NCBI GenBank assembly: GCA_030267565.1
Contig: BRXU01000032.1
Location: 930,001-994,000 of the forward strand
Direction: 5' to 3'
DNA: 64,000 nt
Source of the DNA: Pleodorina starrii
Lineage: Eukaryota; Chlorophyta; Chlorophyceae; Chlamydomonadales; Volvocaceae
Shown: in pieces, positions 53,049 through 64,000 of the stretch
Numbering within the stretch: the stretch's first letter is position 1
How the letters are laid out: each line of letters begins with the position of its first letter
Made by a program: the position numbers and the translations under genes
Notes under the pieces: generated by a model
What the model was told of the DNA's origin: nothing
Databases searched by the model: none
What the model saw: only the letters and a program-made list of their open reading frames with translations

Positions 53049-55573
53049 ACGTGGTGCATGAGGGTTCAGCCCGTACATCAGCTACCTGACAGGCAGGGGG
53101 GCAGCTGAGGCAGAGGGTGGGGCAGCAGCGGCGGGGACGGCAGCAGTGGCGGCGGGGACCGCGGAAAGAGGTGGTTCCGCTTGACGGAGGGCCCCGGTCT
53201 CACTGATCCCTCAGCAGGGGAGCAGGGGGGGCGCATGGAGCAGGGGGGAGCAGGGGGGGCGTCAAGCTGATCTGGGGATATGTATATATGGAGGATGAAG
53301 GTCAGGCGCAAGGGGAAAGGGATGGAGGGGGGCGGGACGGGGTTCGGGTGCGGGCGCGGACAGTCCACGGCGGGGGTGAAAGGGCGGCGGGGCGCATTTG
53401 TAGGGTTTTGTGCTTGCCGCGCTCCCATTTATACGACATGGATGGGCGGCAGGGGACATGGCACGCAGGCAGCACGGACCGTGCGGGCAGGGTAGCTCTG
53501 GCGCGAGCGGACGGCGGACTTCACGAAAAGGGTTTGACGAAGTGCAATCTTGGATTGCTCCATTCGGGCCACCGACCGGCCCTCGCTCGCTCGCTAGTCC
53601 ATGCAGGCCCTATACCGACCCGTCTACGGAAATGAAAAGAACAGGTCAAAGGCAAGCAAGCAAGCCCAATCAGGCTAGACAGCACGACACAACCAGCCAG
53701 ACAGGAACGAGCGAACCCGGGGGACCCGCGGGGGGGGGGGGACACAAAGACCCATGCATGGCCACGTGGGGATTTGCCGTACATGGGGCTCCACGAATGG
53801 CGACGACGGGTGAACGGCGGGCGGGGTCCCTGCTCTTGTGGCCACCGCAGCCACAAGAATGGAAGGCGCGCGCCAATAAACAGACCTGTCAGCAACGTGT
53901 ATGTGCGTGGGCTGCTGCACTGGAAAAGCCCCCCGCCCCAGAAGCCCGCCCGTGCAGACTGCCCTTATAAGCCAGTGAGTAGAGTACCAGCGACGGATAT
54001 CATACAGCAGGAGCCTTAATAAACCCAGCCATTTCCGTCAGACGTGCGCAAAGCGTTAAGGCCATCTGAATAACTGGTACCGACACCACGCATGTGCTAT
54101 GGGATCGCTATCCTACTCCCATCACTCGATTTACCATTATCGCACGATACGTGCGTGCAGTCGTCCCTATCTATGAAACGGTGTTTTGTTTACTACTGGC
54201 ATCCCCGCTCGTCACGCCTAGCGCTAGCGGATGAAGTAAGAGTGAGTTTTGCGTTTGGAGGCCTGAATGGCCCGGCGCGCGAGACTTCAGGCGGCGGCGG
54301 GACCACTCAGTCGTCTGCCCTATGCTATGAAGCTGTTTAAACTTTTCTGCGAAACACAAATTTTCCTATGAACACAAAACCTACACCAGGTGCGTCCACT
54401 GACGGAACTCCGTGAGATAGACGATCTGCCGACGTGCGCGCGTGGTCGCCGACCAATCATGCTAGATACTAATGACAGCCTTGGATACGTAGGGCTTCGT
54501 TCTTTCTGTCAATACTTTTCTTCGTGCACTGAGACATACTAACACGATGCCTGGGAAGTGTACGATTCATTTACGAAAACCGCCTTCCCAACCGTCTTCA
54601 TTCCCCTCGCTCGCTTGCCGTGCGGTGGATACCTGGCCCGCATCTTCGTTCATGACATGAAGATATACATTTATATTTCGCATCGCTGGATGACAGGTTA
54701 GTTTCCGTCTGACTGTTTCCGTCCCTAGACTTTCCTAGACTAATTACCGCAAAACCGTGCCTGCCAGCAGGTTGATTCAGCCAGGCTATCCAGCCTGACG
54801 TCGCGTCCACGCAGCTTCCACTGACTCCAAGTTTACGACGGAGAGGGCGGTGTGCGCTCCCTCAGGCCGCGCGCATTTAACGTTATGCGCAATCTTGAGA
54901 GCAATTAGTACTACCTTCAGTACCGCTACATAGGTACAGCCAGCTGGACGCTGCTCGGCGCCGTGTAGCAGGTCCACCAGCAGGTTGTGCGTGCTCTGAG
55001 CCGGATCGAGGTGAGGAATAGCGCGCGCCCATCTGCTGGTGCACGCAAACCTCCGCCATCCCAGAGCGACTGGGCTGATATTTGCAATAGGTACAATTAG
55101 TGGATTTATTATAAGAGTTCGTCACTACATGCCGATGTCGCCCGGCCCTTAGAGCCCCCTAAAACTCTAAGAACTCGGCCCGCCCTTAAGCGACGTGCAT
55201 CCAGCAATATTTCACATTCATCAAGGCACTTCCACCGGTGTGAGGAGCAAGCCGGTTTTCAAGCTGTCTGAAGCCTCGTTGTGCCAATGTTTGTGCTTAA
55301 GCACAAACATAAGCTTATGTAAAGCAAGGGCGGGAAATCATCTAAACTCACCGCGGCCAAGCACCCACATGTGTTTCCCTAGGCCCGCGCACCTTAACCA
55401 ACGCCATTAACAACAGGGTGCCTTGCCACCTTGTGAATCCAGCCGCAGGTTACGACGGCGACATACCTCAGCCCATCTAGCTTTTCCCGACCTACCCTTC
55501 TGACATCGCGCGGTGTTTGAAGCACCGACGAAGGGAGCCGCTGGCTTTTCTTTTCGCCACGGCAACAGCATCA
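53049..55573. other. intergenic, no supportable gene
   Basis: G-rich and C-rich low-complexity stretches (53090-53270) and ordinary sequence. A short palindrome, 'tttgtgcttaagcacaaa', lies near 55289-55307. Several frames are open but have no domain character or splice-consistent partners. Confidence 0.45.
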
Positions 55574-58500
55574 ATGGCTTTGCGGGCCATCGGCTGGCAT
55601 TTTATTGCCGTTATACTTATTGGCAGCTTCGGCAACGTATTGGCTGGAGGCGACCTGAGCCATTTAGTCAATGACGGGTCCAATGTTGATCGTCCGGTGC
55701 CCAGGGCCGTTGCAGAGCTTCATGCCACTGAGACACGGACGAGCCGGCAGCTTCTTGGTTCAGTTCCTCCCCCACGGTCCCCCAGCCCCCTTCGTCCATC
55801 CCCACGGCCCCCCAGCCCCCTCCGCCCATCCCCAAAGCCCCCCAGCCCCCTCCGTCCATCCCCACGACCCCCCAGCCCCCTCCGTCCATCCCCACAGCCC
55901 CCCAGCCCCCTCCGCCCATCCCCACGGCCCCCGAGCCCCCTCCGCCCATCCCTGCGGCCCTCCAGCCCCCTCCGCCCATCCCTACGGCCCCCCAGCCCCC
56001 TCCGTCCATCCCCTCGGCCCCCCAGCCCCCTCCGCCCATCCCCTCGGCCCCCCAGCCCCCTCCGTCCATCCCCACGGCCCCCAAGTCCTTTGCCGCCTTC
56101 ACCGCTGCCCCCAAGCCCTCCTCCAAGCCCTCTTCCTCCGTCACCCCCACCCAGCCCTCCAAAGCCATCAGCCTCGCCGCCGTACAATGCTTCTGCCGGC
56201 GACGATGAGGGTGAGCCGCGCGCTCTGTGTTTTTTGACTAGTTGCCTTCGAACAAGGTGTGCGTGTCGTGCGGACATAGACGCAGTCGTGCGGACACAAA
56301 CATGGCAAGCCGCTATCGTGTCGTGTGCATTCCTGCATGCCCAGTCAGTCAGCAAGGCTGCCCATCCTCTAAATTCAATATAGATGATGCATTGAAAGCT
56401 GCGCGTGTATCAGAAGCAACATGTCCCATATTGACTATTTTTCTGCTGTCGTATGTTCGGGCACGCAGTGCCTGTGCTCCTGTGCTGATGGACAATAGAT
56501 GTAACCCCAGTCGTTTGGCGGCCCTGATGATACCCTGCTGATATTTGGCGGCCCTGCTGATACCCTGCTGATGCCCTGACTATCTACCTGCATGCGTGCT
56601 GCTGCTGCTTGCGGCATGCGGCTGCTATGTGTACATTAATCTGCCGCTTACTTTCAGGCCTCGACAGTTCAATTGGCTCTGCGGTGGTTCATCTCAACAA
56701 CGGCCCCGTCAGCCTTCCCACTGTGCCTGGTGACCACCCAGAGGCGTATGGACAATGGGCTTTGGTGCGTGTCGGTATTTGGTGCACAGGGGCGGGTTCT
56801 GCATGGGAAGGGGTGCAAGGGTTGAATTATATTGAGAAGAGTGCCCGTAGGCCCTTACGTAGCCAAGAATTACTGCTTCCGGGAATGCAGGTAGATAGGT
56901 GGACGGAGCCAATCAATCATGAGAAGCAGGGTCGAAGTAAGGTTGACGCCCTGCGTGCAGACCATGTCACGCAGGTCTGCCCGGGCAAAGCTCATCACCA
57001 TTGCACCCTGCCCTCCCCCCTCCCCCCCGACGCAATCTCACCACCTGTTCCCGCGCGTGCAGAAGGGCGCGGGCAATGTCGTTGCTGTGCACATGACCCT
57101 GATCCCCGGCACGAACAAGTTTTTTTTCATGGAGCGACCCAGCGGCCGCCATCCGGACAAGAGCACCAACATTATTGGCTACTATGACTATTTGGAAAAC
57201 CGCTTCACAAACCTGAACTACAGTGACTCGGTCTTCTGCTCTGGACACACGATCACGCAGGTTGGTTAGTTGGTTAGTTAGTTGGTTAGTTAGTTAGTTT
57301 AGTGGTGCTAGCTACGTTTGCAGCTATTGGTGCTCCATTTGCGTACAGGATTACGTTTGTTTTAGCGCACGACTTTGCGAAGCGTGGCCGTGATAGCGGG
57401 GGCTTTGTTTGGAAAGTTTTGAGGACGGTTAGCCCGGCCGGCCGGCCGGCCAAATTACCGGCCGGTTGGGTCGCAGGTTTGTCCTAATACTACTGCTGGT
57501 TTGTAAAGCTCACGCATGCACGGCGTCGAACTGCCCCAAAAATTGTAAAATGGTCTCCATGCACGCAGCGTTCGTTCAAGCATACAATGATTGCGTTTTG
57601 ACGAACGGAGCCCCGTCCCACGCACGCATCCGCCCGCTCGCCATTCGTTCAGTCCAACTAACGCGCGCTTCAATCGGGCACATCCGTTTGCTGCCGCCAT
57701 GCCTTTTGCAGGATGGTCACGTGCTGGTGGTGGGAGGCCACATCGCCAAATCGAATTACGCCGACGGTCTCCAGGGAGTGCGCATCTTTTCTCGCAAGTC
57801 GCTCTCTCTTCACCGCATCGCTGACCTATCCTTCCCCCGCTGGTACCCGACGGCCACGCTCCTGCCCAGCGGCAAGGTGACGATCATGGGCGGCACCCAG
57901 AAGCCAACCGCCGCAGGTACGGCACGCAGACAGTAGATAGATGGCCGATCGCGGGCGAGGTTAGTTGGCATACGCGCATGACCAATCAACGACCGGAGAG
58001 TAGTGACCGTTCAAATTCTTAGAAATCGAGCGAGGCCGCCCTATCTAGCTAACCGCCGCTAGCTGTCTTTCGTCATCAGTATCTACGTAGTCTCAACTTG
58101 CGTGGTCTTGTAGTTTACTGTCCTATACTTTGCCTTATCGCCGGTGCGGATGCGACAGCAGGCGATAGCGTGCTTATCTGTCGCCACCAGTAGCGTTAGA
58201 GGTGGTCTATTCTGGCAGCGTTGCAAGACGACCGCGTGCGTTCGTTACATACCATCTATCCACCCCATCGGACGCGCAGGCAACACCAAAAACCCCATTT
58301 ATGAGATTTGGGATCCAACGAACCGAACACAGATGCTGCTTCGCAACCAATCTGCGGGGCTGGTCTCCGAGACCCGTGACATTTACTACCCCAACACGGT
58401 AAGGCAGAAATACATTCAATGCATCCGGTGAACAAAGTATAGCGACGGAGGTTCTGCTCGCCGCTGCGCTGCCACGTATGCACTGGAAGAGACGCGTCTA

Positions 58501-61446
58501 TCTCTGCCCCTAACGAAGCTTCTATTTCATTCGGTACTTACTTACTTGCACACCGGCCCTCTGCAGTACGTGCTCCCCACTGGCGACCTGTTCATTCTGT
58601 GCTCTGCGTATGGCGAGATCACGGAGCCGATGAGTGGCGCGGTCCGGGCAACGGTGAGAGGCGCGCCACCACTAATAACAATCTAACCACGCCGCCGACG
58701 GCGGGACCACTCCCTAGAAAGGCCGCCGTGATGTCTTTCAGCATGGGTGCCGTACGTACAAGCGAACACTCACGGTGGTTGCAAGTATCAGCAGTGCGCA
58801 CAAAAGAAGGATGAGGAACGAAGCCTACGCAGCATTTCTTTCGTATACATGATTGCATGTGTCGATCGTGGCCTTCACCTCGCTCATGATTTAGATCCGA
58901 TATATCTGCCGCCGCCCAACCGACTTGCCAGTTATGGTAACCTTACCACCTCGTCATACGCCGCGTGCCTCGGCTAAATATCGATGACGTGGTCCCAATC
59001 TATCCCGCCACTCATGTTCGCTCATGATGCGCAGCTGCCCAGTTGGGCTGATGTGGCGGGCAGTCTTTTGATGGAGTATCCCTACACGGGAACGAGTGTG
59101 CTGCTGCCGCTCACACCGGACAACGGATACACGCCCGAGGTGGTCCTCTTCGGCGGCCAGTATGACCGCAGCTACATCAACAGCACGGCCAGCAGGCTGG
59201 CGATGCGGATTAAAGTATCGCACAATGACACGACAGGTCGCTACTCGTTTGGTGAGTACAGGATACATCGGGCCGCAGCAAGCAAACCCACCGCCGGTCT
59301 GATGACAAGGGTGCGTGCCCAAAATAAAGCACCCGCCATTATCATTTTCATCCTCAATAAAAATAAAAACAATAAATAAATTAATAAATGATGAGGATGA
59401 AAATGGTAATTTATTAATTTATTTATTGTTTTTAATTTATTATTTTATATTATTTGAATATGTATTTATTTATGTATGTCCTTATTCATGTATTTGTGTA
59501 TGTTTTTATTTGTATATTATTTATTATTTGTTTATTATTTATTTATGTCGGTATATGCAATATTATAACTAACCGTAAATATGGCGCACCGAGGGGCGTG
59601 ACGAAGTGACCGTTCCTGGAATTTTAATTCGCTGCCCTCATCAGGCGACGGCTGGAGTGCGGAAAAGATGCCGCTGCCCCGGGTGATGGGGGATGCGGTG
59701 CTCCTGCCCAACGGCCAGGTTGTGGTGCTCAACGGGGCCATGGTAAGTGCTGCCATCCTTCGCCTGTATAGATGGACATGTGCCGGCGGAATTGATTGTT
59801 GACACGTACTCTGCTGTTGGTGGTTTTTGCAGAATCACCAAAAGTCAAATAAGCTTACATATTAGCACATTTTACACGCAGGCATCGATCGACTGGCGAT
59901 GTTTTCTAGCCTGTAAAGTCATCTGCTGGGCTAAGTATTGTATTCGCGCTGCGCTGCATGCCCTGAGGCCCAATCAACCAACGGCTCCATGCACCGATGT
60001 ACCCCTGCCTCCCTTCCGTGCACCTGCTTCTTCTGTGCACCGACCTGCGCATTGCACCCGTCAGCGTACCGACACCCCACCGCCGTGCATTCCGTCTGGC
60101 ACCTCCCTCCCTGCCCGTACTTCCCATCCACGCGCAGAAAGGACTTGCGGGTGACAACATTGGCAACGGGACCAGGTGCAACGAGCCCAACCTTTGGCCC
60201 GTGCTGTACGACCCCTCTGCTCCGTTCGGCAGCCGTATGCGGCTGATGGCTCGCTCCACCATCCCCCGCCTGTACCATTCCACCGCGGTGCTGACCCCAG
60301 AAGGCTCGGTGCTGGTGGCGGGGTGCGACCGCTGCGACAAGTAAGTAGGGCGCAAACATGGCGGGTATGGGGGCGGGCGGGCAACCGCACGCTAGCTGTA
60401 TGTACCTCGCCCACTTTTGTCTGTTGATGGTATGGTGGCCTGCTGGTTGTGAAGCAACTGGTTTGCGGCGGGCGACACACGCACATTGGAAGGGAGGGCA
60501 ACATGCGTGGATCGTCCAGCCTTACTTCCGAACGTCGTGTTGATTCCCAACCGCCGGTGGGTCGTGTGTGAGCGAGCCAAGACAGTACACGCGCGTGGGG
60601 TTTGCTGGTCGAGGTGCGTATGGTAGGCAGGGCGGTGACAATGACCATAACAAGTGCCCCGACATGAACACACCCATACATACATCCAGATGGAATGGAC
60701 GCACCTGGCCATCATCCAGCAGTGATTGGGGGTACCCTGCCTGACGAGGTTAGTTCAACCTGCTGCACGAAATGAAACGGAACGCTTCATTTACAGGTTC
60801 TGGTGGACCACCCCGGGCGGCATCTCCAAGTCACCCACCAGCTTTGCCGAGTACCGTATCGAGATCTTTCGGCCGCCCTGCTGGTTCAACTTGACCGCCA
60901 AGCCCACCATTGAGAACATGGACGTGTCCACATGGGACGAGGACGACGGCGTCAACGTGATGCAGTACGGCAGCCCCTTTGGCCTGCGGTACAGCATGTT
61001 TTATGCGACCGACCGCGTGACGACTGCTGTGCTAGTCGCCCCAGGCTCCACAACGCACTCGACCAACATGAACCAGCGAGTGGTGAGTTGCTTGGGGGTG
61101 GCCCTGCACGGCTATCTGTTTATGTACGTGAAGCAAGGTTGGAGGGCTTGATGGACGGGGCGGGTGCGTTGCGACCCTGGATGGAGATAGAGGCCTATGG
61201 AAGTCCGTCTATGGGGTCGGCCCGCATCATCGATCGTCGTTCGGCGTATGCACACGCGCTCGCTCGCAGGTGGGCCTAGAGATTGTGTCCCAAGATGCGG
61301 AGACCCGGCGCCTGGTTCTGAAGGGTCCGCCCACCGCCAACATCGCCCCGCCCGGCTGGTACATGTTATTCCTGCTTAACGGCGAAGTGTATGGACAAAG
61401 CGCCTGGGTGCGCCTGCCGGGCAGCGCACCGCGGCTGGACTCTTAG
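55574..61446 (+). CDS. secreted glyoxal/galactose-oxidase-like copper radical oxidase with Ser-Pro-rich N-terminal region
   Basis: Eleven exons: 55574-56210, 56658-56764, 57063-57260, 57712-57916, 58280-58398, 58567-58653, 59035-59251, 59645-59742, 60138-60340, 60797-61082, 61270-61446. Every junction is in phase; 777 residues. A signal peptide ([20 protein letters not shown]) is followed by about 130 residues of [17 protein letters not shown] repeats (wall-type Hyp-rich) and then the oxidase. The oxidase has the beta-propeller repeats and candidate active-site residues of the family: Cys in 'SVFCSGHTI' and Tyr in '[20 protein letters not shown]' (thioether-linked Cys-Tyr pair), Tyr and His in '[16 protein letters not shown]' (axial Tyr and a copper His), and His in '[10 protein letters not shown]' (second copper His). 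The C-terminal Ig-like domain ends at '[20 protein letters not shown]'. Such enzymes oxidise aldehydes or primary alcohols and release hydrogen peroxide. Substrate cannot be told. It probably acts in the wall or matrix. Intron 7 has an AT-rich insertion. Confidence 0.93.
55785..56090 (+). repeat. minisatellite coding the Ser-Pro-Arg-rich region of the oxidase
   Basis: Repeats of about 30 bp based on 'cccccagccccctccgtcc' and 'atccccacggcc' encode [10 protein letters not shown] units. The units differ by synonymous and conservative changes (Arg to Lys or Gln). Confidence 0.85.
59330..59565. repeat. AT-rich block with inverted repeat in oxidase intron 7
   Basis: A stretch almost free of G and C, containing mirrored segments (cattttcatcctca near 59343 with tgaggatgaaaatg near 59391, and an aataaataaattaataa segment with its complement), then a (TTTA)-type run. 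It contrasts sharply with the GC-rich surroundings. Confidence 0.8.
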
Positions 61447-62703
61447 ATAGTGGTGTCATGTATGTATGCACGCATGTATGCATGGGACGGAGCCCATCCA
61501 TCTATCTAGCTGTATCCAGTGCGCGGCACCTCTTGCTTGCTTGCTTGCTCATGAACTGTCAGGCACGCAAGTGGCAGAAAGCGCAGCATTAACACCTTGG
61601 TCAGTATGGGGCGAGGGGGTCATAGCTCGCCCGCACGCACAGCAGGAAGGAGATGCAGGCACAGCCCGCATCGAGTGTACGAATTAACGCGCGTATAGCG
61701 CGAGCAGGAGGCGCTGGCTGGCTGGGCCGCCGTTCCACGCAGGAGTCTGATTGAGCCCCGTCATGAATAGGTAGAGCATTTTTCTGAGAAGTAGAATTTC
61801 ACGACGACCCCTCCGTGGTCTGAGCCGCGCGTTCTGATGATGAGGTAGGCGGGTTGATGCGTGCGTGGGGGAGTTGATTGCTGCGTTGTTTCGGGAATTA
61901 TTGTGGCAGATGCGGATAGTTTGATTGAGTGGTTAGGACGATGTGCCGGCGGTTAGCAAGATAGTTCTGAGGGTGCTGAAAACGGTTTGTTGCACCGCAC
62001 GTATGTCACAGTATCTTTACGCAACCATTTGTTGGGACATGCGTAGTTACCCTGGCGATATTAAGTGTGATGGGGTTTTAAAGTTGCTTAATCCCGGCCT
62101 CGATCTGTCCCGGGTCGGGCTCAAGGGCTGCTACGGCTGGGGCCGCCTTCATTTGTAGACCCCCGCCTGCTGGTCTGGGTGAGAGATACCTTAAAAGGGA
62201 AATAATGAGCGGATTCTTTTGGATTCTTGTCGTGTGTAAGTGTATAGCCCAAGGTGTACTGCGTAAAGGGCGGGCCTCGGTGGGGCAGGGATGGGATCGC
62301 ATCACCCCAGATCACCCTTTCTTGCGATCGATTGTGCGACGAGTTAAGTGATTGTCAGACGAGTTAAGTGTCAGACGAGTTAAGTGTGCTCGTGCGTGGC
62401 CACAGCGGACGCAGATGGACGATTATCTATACGTTGGTCCGGATGCTTCTCTTTCAACTGGGGTGTCTTGGGCACAGGCCTCATTTAGGTGCAGTCCGCG
62501 AGATACTTGCATGTCTGTTCATTGGTGGCTGGGTCTACCTGGGTCGGTCTACTAGGGTCTACTTGCGGGGGGCCGACGGCGGGCTCCGCCGCCATTTGGG
62601 GAGCCTCATGGCCTTTCCCCCGGGCTTGCTATATCATGTCTGGGTGACTCGTGCTGTCTGGCCTTGATGGGCGCGCGCCTTGACTGCCCTGCGCGGTCGC
62701 CTC
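61447..62703. other. intergenic, no gene seen
   Basis: 3' flank of the oxidase gene and spacer. Short repeats only, for example repeated 'gacgagttaagtg' near 62338-62385. Confidence 0.45.
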
Positions 62704-62889
62704 TGGCTCTGCCAGCTGGCCCGTTGTACTCCTCGAATCTATCTATCTGGAGCCCACTGTAATAATATCACAACGACACACAGACGAAGCAACAAATGGC
62801 TCTGCCAGCTGGCCCGTTGTACTCCTCGAATCTATCTATCTGGAGCCCACTGTAATAATATCACAACGACACACAGACGAAGCAACAAA
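62704..62889. repeat. exact 93-bp tandem duplication
   Basis: 62704-62796 and 62797-62889 appear identical (start tggctctgccagctggcc, end gaagcaacaaa). Non-coding. Confidence 0.9.
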
Positions 62890-63152
62890 CACGTGCAAAA
62901 TATTCAGTAGCGTATCCGGTCCCTTCTCGTCCGTAAAATTTGACTGACCTGCCCGTTTTCGTCTGGTTTGAGGTCAGTCGTTGGTCGTTGCCATCAGGGC
63001 GGCGGTTGCCATGGTCGTAAAAACGCCTTTTCATCGCGCAAACCCGAGTTGTCTTGTTTCATAGATACGTAATCGCTACCGTTATCGCTAGCTAAAAACG
63101 TTATCTTACCGACCGCACCCGTTCTCGACTTTACGTTCGTTGGCTTAGTAGA

Positions 63153-63846
63153 ATGACTTCAATATTTCAGTCTCAACAACTGAACATGCATCACTTTAAC
63201 GTTAATTTCGCAAGAGCGCGCTGCGTTGCTCGTCGACAAGTGAGCGTCCACTCTGACGTCCACTCCTACGCGCACCTTTTGCGGTGGCGCAAAGCATCAC
63301 TTCAGAAGCAGCGGCGGACGCATTTGAACATCATTAGATCCTCAGCACCGTGTCTTCAGGTGGCGAACGGCTCCTTGCAACCATGTCCGTCCTTCATGTG
63401 CAACTCGGTTGGGCGCGTTGAGGAGCTAATCACCATCAGCAGTAGCTTCCGTACAGCGATAGTCATCCTGGCGGCATGCTTTCTTGGGATCCAGGTGTGC
63501 ATATCTATCTGGTGCACTCCATCCATGTCACCCCCCTTCTCCCGTTCCCTCGTCCCGCTAGGCTCAGCCCTGACATTTGCCAAGGACGACTCTTGGCCAT
63601 GGTCACGGCTGACGTGACAGGCCGCCAGTGATTATGCTTGCGCATTGCGTTTGCGTGGACCCGCCGGCCGCCCCCAGCCCCCTCCCCCGCCTATCCGTGC
63701 CCCCCTCCCCGCGCCCAACACTGCCCCCACGTCACGCCCCGGGTGTACGCAGCTGGTCCTGGCGCCTCCCTCTCTGGCGGTCATCGCGGCTTCCGATCCG
63801 GACATCGACACCTTTGAGAATGTGCCAGCACAGCTGAGCTCCGCGG
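63153..63846 (+). CDS. 5' exons of a probable plastid (thylakoid lumen) targeted protein
   Basis: Exon 1 is 63153-63494 (ATG at 63153, donor GTGTGC) and exon 2 is 63753-63846 (acceptor TACGCAG, donor GTAAGC). They join in phase 0 and the gene leaves the window. The N-terminus is basic and hydroxylated, with few acidic residues (FNVNFARARCVARRQVSVHS), like a stromal transit peptide. After it comes a hydrophobic stretch, 'TAIVILAACFLGIQLVLAPP', ending in 'SLA' before 'VIAASDPDIDTFENVPAQLS'. A transit peptide followed by a hydrophobic segment and an A-x-A-like site is the pattern of a bipartite thylakoid-lumen signal, but a membrane anchor is also possible. The mature protein is too short here to name. 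Confidence 0.55.
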
Positions 63847-64000
63847 GTAAGCCGACAGGAGCTGGATGGCATGTTTCCGCGGCCCCGTGGCGCCCCGAGG
63901 GAATAGCTATGCTCTGACTGGCCAAGGGACGTGCGGAGCTTCCAAGGGACGTACGGGAGGACGGAAGGGGCGCGCGGACCCCTGACTTGCCGAGCCCGCG

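Noticed and set aside
55720..56355. Minus-strand Gly-Arg-rich frames opposite the oxidase Ser-Pro region
   Set aside because: They are shadows of the [10 protein letters not shown] repeat. The plus strand has the signal peptide and spliced continuation.

Overview
The window is nuclear DNA of a green alga, most likely in the Chlamydomonadales (volvocine lineage or a relative). The genes are rich in introns with GT/AG borders. The window carries a pherophorin, a glyoxal/galactose-oxidase-type enzyme fused to a Ser-Pro-rich wall domain, a multi-SRCR gene, and an RT + RNase H + C-terminal nuclease LINE of the kind known from Chlamydomonas (Dualen/RandI-like). Genes are GC-rich. No prokaryotic, organellar or CRISPR features were seen. 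The species cannot be named from the sequence alone.

Layout. 1-2.3 kb: 3' end of a gene whose C-terminus resembles axonemal dynein assembly factor 3 (tentative). 3.3-9.3 kb: repeats, including a 2.04-kb element with 17-bp terminal inverted repeats that carries a gag-like frame, its internally deleted 522-bp derivative directly next to it, and a pentanucleotide satellite. 9.9-10.8 kb: 3' exons of an unknown gene. 11.4-12.6 kb: a decayed, frameshifted frame for a multi-spanning membrane protein ending in a Josephin-like Cys motif. 14.9-17.5 kb: exons of an SRCR protein that stop inside a domain where a repeat block begins. 17.6-29.1 kb: satellite and repeat block, with a recent 6.2-kb LINE inserted at 22.87-29.07 kb.

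29.1-45.1 kb: one large multi-exon gene for a probable cell-surface protein with a C-terminal membrane segment. Its first nine recognisable exons lie in a 3.76-kb unit present twice in tandem. Each unit consists of a dispersed repeat (R2), nine exons and a 41-bp palindrome (P). The duplicated exons total 699 nt (233 codons) and keep the reading frame. The R2 copy between the units is a hybrid of its neighbours, which points to unequal exchange between R2 copies.

45.1-64 kb: a pherophorin on the minus strand (49.2-51.6 kb), a SINE-like insertion (52.8 kb), the 11-exon oxidase gene (55.6-61.4 kb) and the 5' end of a probably plastid-targeted protein (63.15 kb to the edge). The pherophorin and the oxidase are both predicted extracellular-matrix proteins.

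Exon models were built by hand from splice borders, phase and protein similarity. Most junctions are in phase, but none is supported by transcripts here.
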